DNA of 64,000 nucleotides, from assembly GCA_963829485.1 (NCBI GenBank), contig CAWHIK010000010.1, positions 124,001 through 188,000 on the forward strand, written 5' to 3'. Of this stretch, positions 9,179 through 17,839 are shown in pieces; the stretch's first letter is position 1, and each line of letters opens with the position of its first letter. A program made the position numbers and the translations under genes. The stretch comes from JBGPQJ01 sp963829485 (lineage in GTDB: Bacteria > Chloroflexota > Anaerolineae > Anaerolineales > Villigracilaceae). Below the pieces are notes generated by a model. That model made no database searches and was not told where the DNA came from. It worked only from the letters and a program-made list of their open reading frames with translations.

Positions 9179-9298
9179 GCATTTCGCATAAAGGTGAGCT
9201 CTATCATGGAATTTACCATCTTCTTGGGAAGGAATTGCCCTCTCACCGGTATGTAAAGTGGTATACAATTATCACCTCTAATTCGAAGGAGGATGACC

Positions 9299-10492
9299 AT
9301 GAAAAAAATATTTTACCTGCTCATATCCGTGATCGTAATTGGCACCCTGACGGCATGCAGCCTGGGAAGCACTCCCACGCCTGAACCCACTGCCGCACCT
9401 CTTCCCACACCCCCGGCAGCCTCACCTGCCACGGTGACGGGCATCACCTGGGAGTGGATCGAATTCTCTGAAGCTCAACCGCCATCTGTGCAGGCCGTAC
9501 CCGCGCCTGAAAATTACACCATAATTTTTAACACCGACGGCACTTTCAATGCCATGGCTGATTGCAATGCCGCAGCCGGGACGTACGTCGTCGACGGGGA
9601 AACAGCGTCGCTCATCCTGGGACCTGTCACGCTGGCGGAATGCGGACCGGAATCCTATTCCAGCAATTTCCTCAACCTGCTCGGCCAGGTGACCGGGGTA
9701 GGGATGGAGGGGGACAAGCTGGTGCTGGTGGTGAATAATGGAGCCGCCAAGATGGTTTTCCAGTCGAGCTCCGCGCCGGAAGCGCTGCTTGCAGAGCCGA
9801 CAGGTGGAACTCTTGACACTTCTTCCATTCAACTGAACACGCAGGGTCTGGCAGCCGCTTTTCAAGCCGCCGCCATTTCTGCTGCCGGTTATGACAACAC
9901 CCAGTCTCCCGGTCCGATGGGTTTACCCGACCACGTTGAAATCTCCTTTGGTGAAGGCAGCCCGACCGGAGCGATGATCTACATCATCCCCATCGCAGAT
10001 TATCAGAAGTTGTGGGAGGTCAACGGCGATCCGAGCGTGACCGGCACTCTAGCCAAGCTGGAATCCCTGCTGGTTGAAAAGCCTGAAGACCTGCCTCAAT
10101 GGGGTTTGCCGGTCCTCCCGTTTGAACGGGCTGTCGGCGCCAATGACATTGCGGTGCAGGGGATCTACCTTCCCAGCGGGCTGGCGCAGGGAATCCGGTT
10201 CATCGGCCGGTTCTCGCAGGATCCCTCTGCCGTGTCCAACAGTGACCTGTACTATGTCTACCTCGGCTTGAGCAATGACGGCAATTACCTCATTGCCTTC
10301 TTCTATCCGATCAGCGCCAACGCGCTGGCTGAGACGGCTTCTTCCGAGGATCAGCAGAGTGCATCTGCGGACTTCCAGGCTTACCTGGCTGCGAAAATCG
10401 CACAGCTCAATGCGTTGCGCGGAACCGATTTCACCCCCGATCCCGCCACGCTGGATGCGCTGATTCAATCCCTGTCTTTCACAACGAAATAG
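9299..10492 (+). CDS. META-domain lipoprotein
   Basis: 397 residues. The lipoprotein signal has LTAC, then a Pro/Thr-rich linker, then a META/HslJ-like domain (about residues 45-155) recognisable from ITWEWIEF, YTIIFNTDGTFNAMADCNAAAGTY and LTLAEC-like spacing. The C-terminal 230 residues do not match a family I recognise; they include a GLPDHVEISFGEG stretch and a predicted compact alpha/beta domain. META domains occur in secreted or periplasmic proteins linked to stress; the function is unknown. AAGGAGG at 9286-9292 favours the ATG at 9299 over the one at 9293, which has no spacing. Confidence 0.82.
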   Translation: MKKIFYLLISVIVIGTLTACSLGSTPTPEPTAAPLPTPPAASPATVTGITWEWIEFSEAQPPSVQAVPAPENYTIIFNTDGTFNAMADCNAAAGTYVVDGETASLILGPVTLAECGPESYSSNFLNLLGQVTGVGMEGDKLVLVVNNGAAKMVFQSSSAPEALLAEPTGGTLDTSSIQLNTQGLAAAFQAAAISAAGYDNTQSPGPMGLPDHVEISFGEGSPTGAMIYIIPIADYQKLWEVNGDPSVTGTLAKLESLLVEKPEDLPQWGLPVLPFERAVGANDIAVQGIYLPSGLAQGIRFIGRFSQDPSAVSNSDLYYVYLGLSNDGNYLIAFFYPISANALAETASSEDQQSASADFQAYLAAKIAQLNALRGTDFTPDPATLDALIQSLSFTTK

Positions 10493-10510
10493 AAATTGAT
10501 TGCAGCAAAA

Positions 10511-10540
10511 AAACGCCGACCGGTTCCGGTCGGCGTTTTT
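10511..10540. terminator. Bidirectional terminator
   Basis: The 13-bp perfect stem AAACGCCGACCGG (10511-10523) / CCGGTCGGCGTTT (10526-10538) has A and T runs on its flanks, between convergent genes. Confidence 0.93.
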
Positions 10541-10545
10541 ATATG

Positions 10546-11298
10546 TTAGCGGTTGACTTCTTCAACCTCAGTGTACCAGCGCACCCTGGTCCCGAGCCGG
10601 TCACGGACTTTCCACATGAGCGGTTTGGCGGCGCGGTCGAGAATACGGCGGATGGAGTTGATCCGCTCCAGCGCACGCTGGGTGTCCTCATCGTCCAGGC
10701 CGGGGTTTTCGTTGACCAGTACATTTTCGACCTTGCTCAGGTTAATGGTCAATGTCTTGTATAGTCCCCAGTCTTTGAGACACAGACGGGCGATGCGGTC
10801 CATGTTGATCGTGTCGTCGGTAAATCCGACCTCGTTGTCCAGCAGGAGCGAGATGATGTCGAGGGCATCCTTCCGGTTCAATTCGACGATTTGAGTCTTC
10901 GAGAGGAACAACTCCGCGAGGGGGATAGTGACCGGATGCGAATCCAGCCGGTTGCGCATAGGTAATTTGTGGCACATTTCGAAGTCACCGACAAATACAT
11001 CGATGCGCCGTCCGCTCTCAGCATCGAAAAAGATCTGACGCCGATCACCGTTTAACAGGTTGAAGTTCCGGTCCGGGACGTAGCCTAAATCACCGAAGAA
11101 ACCATCCAGCTTGCGCTTCTCCCGTTTCGGGACGACGAAATCCATGTCGGGATAATCACGCCGAAGCGTGCGGTGTTTGGCGGACGGGCTGTGAACGCGG
11201 ATGGCCAGGCCGCCGATCAGCCGGAGATGCATGTTCTGACGGTCGGAAGCATCCATTAACCGTTGAACTTCATCAACTATATCGGGCTTTGTTTCCAT
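10546..11298 (-). CDS. Nucleotidyltransferase-fold protein of unknown function
   Basis: About 250 residues. The part from residue 15 to 120 resembles the minimal nucleotidyltransferase fold of antitoxin-like or aminoglycoside-nucleotidyltransferase-like proteins: LIGGLAIRVHSP, then DMDFVVPK with the expected Asp pair, then RRIDVFVGDFEMCH. The C-terminal half is helical and conserved-looking (ELFLSKTQIVELNRKDALDI). The enzyme's substrate is unknown. Two starts compete: the ATG at 11298 with AGGAG 4 nt upstream, preferred, and an ATG at 11358 that overlaps the permease stop as TAATG and adds a low-complexity tail. Either way it is co-transcribed with the permease. Confidence 0.7.
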   Translation of the reverse strand: METKPDIVDEVQRLMDASDRQNMHLRLIGGLAIRVHSPSAKHRTLRRDYPDMDFVVPKREKRKLDGFFGDLGYVPDRNFNLLNGDRRQIFFDAESGRRIDVFVGDFEMCHKLPMRNRLDSHPVTIPLAELFLSKTQIVELNRKDALDIISLLLDNEVGFTDDTINMDRIARLCLKDWGLYKTLTINLSKVENVLVNENPGLDDEDTQRALERINSIRRILDRAAKPLMWKVRDRLGTRVRWYTEVEEVNR

Positions 11299-11357
11299 GG
11301 TGCTCCTGTTTTCGTCTCCCAGGTCAGCTGGCAAAGGTGAAGGGGAAGTGGGTTCCA

Positions 11358-13010
11358 TTACTCGACCGGGATCTCCTGGTGCACTTTGTCAATATCGATA
11401 CCGCTGCGTTTGCGGAAATATTTGAAACCGAAATAGATCACCGCGGCCAGGATGTAATTAGAAAGCATATAGATGATGGACGTACCGTTCTTATATCCGG
11501 CATCATTGATACTATAGCCAATGCCATAAAGCGCGTTTGGATCAAGGATCCATTGATAGAGCAGGAAGATGAGGAATCCACCAAAGATCACACCTGCCAC
11601 GGTGATAAGTGGAATACCCAATACATTATATTTGGCTATTGGGGATGCTTTATAGAGATCGGGTTTTTTGTAAGGCAGGATGATCGCTGCGATGGTAGTA
11701 CCCAGATAAGTCACGGCGATCACCAATGTGGAGCACAGCGTGAGTGATTGGAAGTTGGCAATATTGTAGGCAAACAGGTATGCTACAACAATAGATGGAA
11801 CCACCATCAAAAGCAGTGCATAGATCGGGGTGCCAGTGCGGTCATTCAGTTTTGCAACCCGTTCCGGAAGCAGACGATCAAATGCGGCGGCGAAGATGAC
11901 GCGGGTGGAAGAAAGGAAAACTGTACCACTCCAGCCAAACCACCAAAGGCTCATCAAGGCTACGACGAGAAATTGTAGAAACCTATTGGTTGTGAGGAAT
12001 GCGGCCAGCAAGGCTGGATAAGGCCATACAGGCAGGGCAGGTGCATCAGCGGTAAATCCCCAGATATAGTTCCACCAGGCGCCGCCAGCCTGCACGTAAA
12101 AGTCCCAGCCAATGGTTTTGCTGATGGCGTATAAAAGCAGGATGCCCAATAGGGTTGTCACTCCAAGGGCAGAACCCATGCCGGTTATATTGCGTTTGAA
12201 ATCCGTTGCGCCGCGCACTTCGCCATAAAGAGTCGCGCCCCAGTTGGGCCATAAGTTGAAGAAGACAAGGTAAGGGATTGTGAGGAAGATTAATCCAATT
12301 CCTCCGCCGACGAGCGGGAGAGCAGCCCCGGCATTCATTCCCAGAGCGACCGTTGCATCATAAACGCCAGGCGCTGCGCCAAACATCGATGTCGCATTTG
12401 TTTCAAGTCCCGCCTTGAAGGCTTCTTGAGAACTGGTCAAAAGCATCACGATGACGATTACAAGCCCGAGCATCCCACCATAAAAGGATACTTTCTGAAT
12501 GCGCGAATAGGTCTTCATGCCGAGTGCGATGAAAACACTTACGATGGCTAGAGTGATGAGCGATGAGGTGAAAGCACCGTCCTGCGTGCCGGCAAACCAA
12601 AGGGCAGTTTCCTTCGCGCCGAGTATGCCGAGTAGGGGTACCAGCACTATATGCCGGAACATGTCCGCATACAAGGGGACCCAAAGCCACAGGATAAACC
12701 ACCAGCCAGTTACTGCCAGGATGAAACCAACCGCGCCACCGAAAATTCGGCTCTGCCATATATAATCTCCCCCCGAGCGAGGCATGACAGAAATCAGGGC
12801 GGAATAAACGATGACTTCAAAAAAGATGAAGATTGCGCTCACGATCAGAGCGGGGATCAATCCTCCTTGGAGGTAATACATCTGGCTGAAGATATACAGG
12901 CCAAGAGTTATTAGATTGATGGAGAATAACGCGTAGATAAACGCATCAAAAACAGACCACGAGCGGACCAGGCCGGTTGCCTTTCGAATAAAGAGGGATG
13001 TGTCAGACAT
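11358..13010 (-). CDS. APC-superfamily amino acid permease
   Basis: 550 residues with about 12 hydrophobic segments spread along the chain. The N-terminal part has SVFDAFIYALFSINLITLG-like and PRSGGDYIWQSRIFG stretches, the latter a typical first-loop motif of amino acid/polyamine/organocation transporters. It probably imports an amino acid or organic cation by secondary transport; the substrate cannot be read. A strong AAAGGAG lies before the ATG. A nucleotidyltransferase-like gene follows without a gap. Confidence 0.88.
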   Translation of the reverse strand: MSDTSLFIRKATGLVRSWSVFDAFIYALFSINLITLGLYIFSQMYYLQGGLIPALIVSAIFIFFEVIVYSALISVMPRSGGDYIWQSRIFGGAVGFILAVTGWWFILWLWVPLYADMFRHIVLVPLLGILGAKETALWFAGTQDGAFTSSLITLAIVSVFIALGMKTYSRIQKVSFYGGMLGLVIVIVMLLTSSQEAFKAGLETNATSMFGAAPGVYDATVALGMNAGAALPLVGGGIGLIFLTIPYLVFFNLWPNWGATLYGEVRGATDFKRNITGMGSALGVTTLLGILLLYAISKTIGWDFYVQAGGAWWNYIWGFTADAPALPVWPYPALLAAFLTTNRFLQFLVVALMSLWWFGWSGTVFLSSTRVIFAAAFDRLLPERVAKLNDRTGTPIYALLLMVVPSIVVAYLFAYNIANFQSLTLCSTLVIAVTYLGTTIAAIILPYKKPDLYKASPIAKYNVLGIPLITVAGVIFGGFLIFLLYQWILDPNALYGIGYSINDAGYKNGTSIIYMLSNYILAAVIYFGFKYFRKRSGIDIDKVHQEIPVE

Positions 13011-13048
13011 TGGTTATCTCCTTTAGCGGGTGAAGTGATCAGGACCGT

Positions 13049-13990
13049 TTAGCCCTGTGTCAGCACATAATTTTCAATTTTATCCCTGCCCAGCTTGACC
13101 AGCGCACCGAGCAGCGTTCCCTGCTCGTACATGCTGCCGGGGTTGATGCACAGAGTCCGGCCGATGCGTGACGAGCCGCGCCCCTCGTGGATGTGTCCAT
13201 GCAGCCCCAGCAGAGGTTGGTGTTCCTCAATAGCTGCCCGGAGCGCTGTCGACCCAACCGGCTTGAGCGCGTTGCCGGCATTTTTTGGGCGCAGGTTTTC
13301 GTCCAGTTCGGGGGCTTCGTCGAGGTTCGATGCATAAGGAGGAACATGAATGTTGAAAACGGCATTCTTCGGATGCTTGAGCTGACCGATCATGGCGTTG
13401 TATCGCCTTTCGAGTTGGTCCTCGTTTTCTTCGCGATACGTGTGCCAGGGCGTGTGATTGCTCCAGCCGGAGGAAATCACCTCGTGATGTTTATCCAGCT
13501 CGATAACCTGTCCTTCGGCAAGCGTCACCACGCCGGATTTTCGGATGATCTCATCCACCTCGAACTGGTCGTCGTTACCCGGAGAAGCATAGACACGCAG
13601 GCTGGTCCCCGCCAGTTTTTCAGCTGCATAATCCATCCATTGCTCGGCGGTTTTCAAAGCTTCCTGCAAGAATATTTCGTGGACTCGGTCCGGTGATTTG
13701 TTTAACTCTGAAAGTTCGTCAGGCGACAGTAGATAGGGATAATAACCCCGGCTCTTGATCTTTCGGGTCATTTCCTCCGCTTCGTCCTCGCCATCCAACA
13801 GGAACTCCTGCTCGAGCAGCACTGCGCGGTATTTGCCTCCACCCAGGTCGATGATGGGCACAATCGCCTTGCCGGTCATATCGCCGCCGAGAATCAATAC
13901 ATCGGCGCCGTAGAATTTCCCGGCATTGATGAATTTCTTCCAGCAGACATCCGACCCGTGCACATCGGTGGCAAAGAATATTGTCGTCAT
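13049..13990 (-). CDS. Calcineurin-like metallophosphoesterase
   Basis: 313 residues with the full set of metallophosphoesterase motifs in order: a modified D-x-H-G (ATDVHG, residues 8-13), GGDMTG (about 35-40), GNDD replacing GNHD (about 155), a lone His in FNIHVPPY (about 214) and GLHGHIHEGRG (about 263). Two metal ions would be bound. The protein is soluble. The substrate is unknown; other members cleave phosphodiesters or nucleotides. No strong Shine-Dalgarno is seen. It is 38 bases upstream of the APC permease gene in the same direction. Confidence 0.88.
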   Translation of the reverse strand: MTTIFFATDVHGSDVCWKKFINAGKFYGADVLILGGDMTGKAIVPIIDLGGGKYRAVLLEQEFLLDGEDEAEEMTRKIKSRGYYPYLLSPDELSELNKSPDRVHEIFLQEALKTAEQWMDYAAEKLAGTSLRVYASPGNDDQFEVDEIIRKSGVVTLAEGQVIELDKHHEVISSGWSNHTPWHTYREENEDQLERRYNAMIGQLKHPKNAVFNIHVPPYASNLDEAPELDENLRPKNAGNALKPVGSTALRAAIEEHQPLLGLHGHIHEGRGSSRIGRTLCINPGSMYEQGTLLGALVKLGRDKIENYVLTQG

Positions 13991-14031
13991 TAAAGCTCAG
14001 CTCGAAAGGATTTTATTGTTCTCAAAATGGA

Positions 14032-14361
14032 TCACCCCCCTGAAAACATCTCGCCCAGGACCCTGACCACTTCATCGCGCGTATTATCCCCCAGTTTTCC
14101 GAGAGGCTTGATCAGGCGTGATTTATCCAGCACCCGGATCTGCTCGAGGGCAATTTGCCCCGGCTTGAGTTTAAAGTTGATGGGGACACGCGTGGGGAGG
14201 TCTTGCTTTCGACTGGTCAGGGGAGCCACAATCACTGTATTCAAATACCGGTTCATCTCATCGGGAGAAATCACCACGCAGGGGCGGCTGGTGCGGGGTT
14301 TACCGTTCACCACCGGATCCAGGTTGACCAGATAGACATTGAAACGTTTTACCATGTCCAT
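14032..14361 (-). CDS. mazF: MazF/PemK-family mRNA interferase toxin
   Basis: 109 residues. The SH3-like MazF fold shows FNVYLVNLDPVVNGKPRTSRPCVVIS with an arginine in the catalytic loop, then NTVIVAPLTSRK and the helix with LEQIRVLDKSRLIK. MazF toxins cut mRNA at short sequence motifs in the cytosol. The gene overlaps the antitoxin by 13 bases, which fits coupled translation. ATG at 14361 or 14355 are both possible. Confidence 0.93.
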   Translation of the reverse strand: MDMVKRFNVYLVNLDPVVNGKPRTSRPCVVISPDEMNRYLNTVIVAPLTSRKQDLPTRVPINFKLKPGQIALEQIRVLDKSRLIKPLGKLGDNTRDEVVRVLGEMFSGG

Positions 14362-14621
14362 TCGGTGCCATCCCAGTCGGAGAGTTGGGGCAGTTCTTCT
14401 TCAAAAGAGATCTCATCTGCTGGGAGTGTTCGGGCAAACCGGGCCTCCCAATCCTGACGGGGTTTTCGGGCGGCGCGGATGACCAGCTGGTCATCCTGAA
14501 TCGACATCTCGACCTCATTCGCCAGGTGAAGCTGCTGCAAAAGGAAGTGGGGGATGCGCACACCCTGTGAGTTGCCGATGCGCACGATCTTGGATTTGAT
14601 GATGCGAGAGAATTTATCCAT
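14349..14621 (-). CDS. mazE: MazE/AbrB-family antitoxin
   Basis: 90 residues. The N-terminal SpoVT/AbrB swapped-hairpin DNA-binding domain (about residues 8-48) is seen in KIVRIGNSQGVRIPHFLL and VEMSIQDDQLVIRA. The acidic C-terminal tail (SFEEELPQLSDWDGTEW) is the likely toxin-binding segment. It neutralises MazF and represses its own operon through the palindromes at 14633-14655. No Shine-Dalgarno is evident in the short leader. Confidence 0.93.
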   Translation of the reverse strand: MDKFSRIIKSKIVRIGNSQGVRIPHFLLQQLHLANEVEMSIQDDQLVIRAARKPRQDWEARFARTLPADEISFEEELPQLSDWDGTEWTW

Positions 14622-14632
14622 CGTGGATACAG

Positions 14633-14683
14633 TGTAATTACGCCTAGTAATTACATTGTAGGCACCATGACAATCCTTGTCAA
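14633..14683 (-). promoter_or_regulatory. mazEF promoter with palindromic operator
   Basis: On the minus strand TTGACA (14683-14678) and TACAAT (14660-14655) are exactly 17 nt apart. Just downstream, over the expected start point, lie two copies of the self-complementary GTAATTAC (14634-14641 and 14647-14654). They make a larger inverted repeat TGTAATTAC-5-GTAATTACA (14633-14655). This is the classic layout for autorepression by a MazE/AbrB-type antitoxin. Confidence 0.85.
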
Positions 14684-14708
14684 GGGGCTTTTCTTATATA
14701 ATCGTCCC

Positions 14709-15485
14709 ATGCCTGTCGATAATGACCTTTATCATCGTGAAGCCCACACTTGGTGGGACGAGGAAAGTTTTCTCTCCATCTTGCGAATCGCGGTCAATCC
14801 CGTTAGGTTGGACTACCTGAATATGGTTTTACCGAAGTTGGGGATCAAGCCTGAAGGACTTCGGGCGCTTGACGTGGGCAGCGGCGGGGGTTACTTGTCT
14901 GAGGAATTAGCCCGGCTGGGTTTCGAAGTCTCGGGTGTGGACCCAGCCCTTGCGTCGGTCGCTGCAGCACAATCCCATGCTCACGAAACCGGACTCGAAA
15001 TTGACTATCGAGTGGCGCAGGCAGAAATATTACCCTTCCCGGATGGCTCGTTTGATCTGGTGACCTGCTGCGATGTTCTTGAGCATGTTCAAGAACTCGA
15101 TCGAACAGTGTCTGAAATCGCCCGCGTGCTCAAACCAGGGGGGATTTTCTTGTACGACACAATCAACCGGTCTTTTATGACCTGGCTGGGGGTGATCTTT
15201 GTTGCCCAGGAATTCCCTCCGACCCGTTTTTTTCCACCGGATACCCACGAATGGTCCATGTTCATCAAGCCAAATGAACTTGTGGATTGTCTTCAGCGGC
15301 ATGGAATCCTAAATCGAGAAGTACGGGGAATGTCTTCGGTTGTGAATCCCATTCATCAATTCTGGCTGATCTTGAAGTTGAAATGGAGGTTTCTCTCCTA
15401 TCGCGAATACGGGATGCGTACCCGGCTGCGACTCTCTCACGATACGACCATGAATTACATCGGATATGGGATTTGCATGAAATAA
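14709..15485 (+). CDS. Class I SAM-dependent methyltransferase, UbiG-like
   Basis: 258 residues. Motif I is LDVGSGGGYLSEELARLG (about residues 56-73), the acidic end of the next strand is GVDPA, and motif post-I/IV is LVTCCDVLEHV (about 118-128), as in UbiG-type O-methyltransferases. UbiG acts in ubiquinone synthesis, but a quinone role here is unproven and the acceptor is unknown. I chose the ATG at 14709 over an in-frame ATG at 14667: TATAAT (14697-14702) ends 6 nt before it and no Shine-Dalgarno is present, suggesting a leaderless transcript. The promoter region is shared with divergent mazEF. Confidence 0.85.
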   Translation: MPVDNDLYHREAHTWWDEESFLSILRIAVNPVRLDYLNMVLPKLGIKPEGLRALDVGSGGGYLSEELARLGFEVSGVDPALASVAAAQSHAHETGLEIDYRVAQAEILPFPDGSFDLVTCCDVLEHVQELDRTVSEIARVLKPGGIFLYDTINRSFMTWLGVIFVAQEFPPTRFFPPDTHEWSMFIKPNELVDCLQRHGILNREVRGMSSVVNPIHQFWLILKLKWRFLSYREYGMRTRLRLSHDTTMNYIGYGICMK

Positions 15486-15533
15486 AAAACCATACCGGCT
15501 GGAAAATGAAATATCCGGCCGGTATGGTTTTTT
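15484..15533. terminator. Bidirectional terminator
   Basis: The 16-bp arms AAAAAACCATACCGGC (15484-15499) and GCCGGTATGGTTTTTT (15518-15533), with A/T tails on both sides, serve two convergent genes. Confidence 0.92.
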
Positions 15534-15540
15534 ATCAATT

Positions 15541-17118
15541 TTAATCTACATAAGTGTAGCAGTCGTATTCCTGCTTCATAGGCGTAATGACCTTCATAGG
15601 CCATTCATCCTTCTCGATCTTGTAATCGGAGAGATCGATTGTGGCTAAAGCTTGGTCTGCCCTCCAGACGGACAGGTTGAAGGAGCGCCAGTTGGTGTCA
15701 CGGGGGTCCGGTTCAGCCTTGATGCAGGCAAGGGCTGCCCCCACTTCATTGCGGATCGTATCCGCCACGGACGGGTCCGAGTACCAATCCGCCATCGACG
15801 GCACAGCATCCGCAGACAGTGATGCCAGGTAGGCGACATCCAGTTCCTCCCCGTCGACCGCGCGTTGAATGTTATGCTCGGCGATGAAGGCGTCCACGTT
15901 CAACAGGATAAGCGATGCCGAAAAACCGATCAACGCCACCACGGCAGCAAGTGCAAAAGTCCGTTGGCGTTGCAGCAGATCCAGCGCGACCACTGCGAGG
16001 AGCAAGAGCGCCAGCCAAATAATAAAGACATGTGTGTACGTCCTGAGGCGTGAAAAACCGTAGGCTTCTTCGTAAAGACCGAGACGGTAATACGCTGACA
16101 GCAGCATGACGAAAACAAGAGACACCAGTGCAATCCCCAGCACAGCGAATACTCTCCGCTGCGTGGAGGTTTCACGTCTTACCACCGTACTCAATCCCTG
16201 GAACAACAACAGGGAAAAGAACGCTACTGCGACCAGTTCTCCAAATCCGCGCCGGGCATATTCCGCATAGGTATATCCTTCGACCGTGATATTGGCTTGG
16301 CCGCCGAAGAAATACTGGAATTGAATGAGTACAAAAAAGGTAAACAGCGCCACCACACTGCCCAGGATGATCGCCGCTTCGGTGAACCCCAGGAATTGCG
16401 GGACGAGCGGCTTTTCAAGTCCATACAGTTTCTCGTCGCGGCTTTTTTGGGCTGAGTGGAGCAATACTCCCGCAAGCACGTACGCCAGGATGACGATGTA
16501 GACTCCGCGGATGATGTATTCCGGCAGTTTCTCCAGGCTGAACAACTCGATGACATCATTGATCCTCTGGGCAAATACCACATCTGCAGAGGAAAGCAAT
16601 GCCGAGAAAATTGCGATGATCGGGATGGCAATCAGGATGCCGCGCACAACTGGCCAGATATGGCGTGATGCGGTCTTTTTCCCCGGCTCTGAGGAACCTT
16701 CAGGCGCCGGGGAGGGTTTGCTGAAGGCGAAGGCTGCACCTGCGATGAGCACACTTCCGATCAACTGGAAAGCTCGCACGATGTAATCAGCCAGGGAATA
16801 AAGTATCCATCGCCCGCCCAGGTAGGTGACCGCGAAAACCGCTAAAAGCAAAAGGGTCAGGACGACACTGAGAAAAACGCTGAAAGGTTCAGTGCGGCAG
16901 AAGAACATCACCGCAAAGAACAGGATGGGCGCCAGCAGGGCCAGAGTCCACGCAGCGGGGCGCAATCCCTCTGAAGTGAGAAGAATCATCCCCGTGGTCA
17001 GGACGGCAAGCACGAAAATGGCAAAATTGACCCCCGGGGTATGACCCCAGAAGAGAAAATCGAATGCCCACCCCAGCAGCAGAACGGCAATCCAAAATCG
17101 GTTGGTATGTTTTAGCAT
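15541..17118 (-). CDS. DUF4173/DUF4153-type polytopic membrane protein
   Basis: 525 residues with about 12 predicted membrane spans and a C-terminal soluble tail of about 100 residues (NVDAFIAEHNIQRAV to the end) containing YLASLSADAVPSM. The family is widespread in Gram-positive bacteria and Chloroflexota, with no firm biochemical role; a few members are encoded near two-component or sensory genes. The ATG at 17118 has AGGAGG 5 nt upstream and was chosen over an in-frame start at 17178. Confidence 0.82.
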   Translation of the reverse strand: MLKHTNRFWIAVLLLGWAFDFLFWGHTPGVNFAIFVLAVLTTGMILLTSEGLRPAAWTLALLAPILFFAVMFFCRTEPFSVFLSVVLTLLLLAVFAVTYLGGRWILYSLADYIVRAFQLIGSVLIAGAAFAFSKPSPAPEGSSEPGKKTASRHIWPVVRGILIAIPIIAIFSALLSSADVVFAQRINDVIELFSLEKLPEYIIRGVYIVILAYVLAGVLLHSAQKSRDEKLYGLEKPLVPQFLGFTEAAIILGSVVALFTFFVLIQFQYFFGGQANITVEGYTYAEYARRGFGELVAVAFFSLLLFQGLSTVVRRETSTQRRVFAVLGIALVSLVFVMLLSAYYRLGLYEEAYGFSRLRTYTHVFIIWLALLLLAVVALDLLQRQRTFALAAVVALIGFSASLILLNVDAFIAEHNIQRAVDGEELDVAYLASLSADAVPSMADWYSDPSVADTIRNEVGAALACIKAEPDPRDTNWRSFNLSVWRADQALATIDLSDYKIEKDEWPMKVITPMKQEYDCYTYVD

Positions 17119-17247
17119 AATGACCTCCTGGACCATTTCTGACAAGCATAGGCGCTCCAGGCTTGCTGAAACTATCAAAAAACATCAGACAGCATCCGAT
17201 AGTCACAGGGAACTAGAATCGCTTCACTAACCCTTTTGGAGGCTGGA

Positions 17248-17592
17248 ATGCTCACACGTCTTTCTGCTTCATTAAAACCGATATTTTCTAAATGGGAAAA
17301 ACTCCGCATCCTGTATAACTTCCTTCTCGCCGGGATCCTGCTTCTTACGCACGGCTTGGCGATGGGGAGTCAGTTTCTACAACCGTTCCCTCTTTTTGTT
17401 TGGCTTGCAGGCGCGATTCTCGCGAATTTCTGCTTTTTTGCAGGACCAGTCACCGAATCATACCTGAGTTGGCTGGGCCTTAGATCGCCCTGGATCACCA
17501 TTGCCCTTTTCGTTACAGGGGTGGTCATATCCATTCCTCTCGTCATTTTATTCCCATCTGCGCTGTACTTTAGTGAATTCAGCTTGGGATAA
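17248..17592 (+). CDS. Small four-span membrane protein
   Basis: 114 residues, mostly hydrophobic, with three to four predicted membrane segments (LLAGILLLTHGLAM, LFVWLAGAILANFCFFAG, ITIALFVTGVVISIPLVILF). I do not recognise the family. TGGAGG lies 5 nt before the ATG. It is transcribed divergently from the DUF4173 gene, so the two may share a regulator. Confidence 0.65.
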   Translation: MLTRLSASLKPIFSKWEKLRILYNFLLAGILLLTHGLAMGSQFLQPFPLFVWLAGAILANFCFFAGPVTESYLSWLGLRSPWITIALFVTGVVISIPLVILFPSALYFSEFSLG

Positions 17593-17636
17593 ATCTGATT
17601 GAAGTTTTTTCTCCTGTCAGTCCGTAATTCCGCCTA

Positions 17637-17665
17637 TTGACATCCGATTTCCTTTGTGTCATACT
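17637..17665 (+). promoter_or_regulatory. Strong promoter upstream of a tiny ORF
   Basis: TTGACA (17637-17642) and CATACT (17660-17665) are 17 nt apart. Nothing but the 20-codon ORF and two hairpins lies downstream on the plus strand before pfkA, which is on the other strand. This suggests a short independent transcript. Confidence 0.6.
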
Positions 17666-17726
17666 TCCAGCAACAACGCGGAATTATCCGCCAAATCCTC
17701 CGCCATTCTATAGAAAGGAGGAGGTG

Positions 17727-17789
17727 ATGTGCCACATGGACAGTATGAGTTATGAACGAAGCGCTGTGGCATCCCTCCTCGATCTATAA
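17727..17789 (+). CDS. Possible 20-residue small protein inside a structured RNA
   Basis: ATG to TAA encodes 20 residues (MCHMDSMSYERSAVASLLDL). A very strong Shine-Dalgarno, AAAGGAGGAGGTG, is just upstream, and a promoter lies at 17637-17665. The last codons and the stop sit in a 10-bp hairpin (GCGCTGTGGC 17761-17770 with GCCACAGCGC 17795-17804), followed by a second hairpin. It could be a small protein or a regulatory RNA; nothing in the sequence assigns a function. Confidence 0.4.
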   Translation: MCHMDSMSYERSAVASLLDL

Positions 17790-17809
17790 AGGAAGCCACA
17801 GCGCGCCAT

Positions 17810-17838
17810 GAATGCCGTCCGAGAGGACGGCATTCTGG
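17810..17838 (+). terminator. Hairpin, probable terminator of the small transcript
   Basis: GAATGCCGTCC (17810-17820) and GGACGGCATTC (17825-17835) form an 11-bp stem with a GAGA tetraloop, followed by TGGTTT. The T run is weak. Confidence 0.55.
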
Positions 17839-17839
17839 T

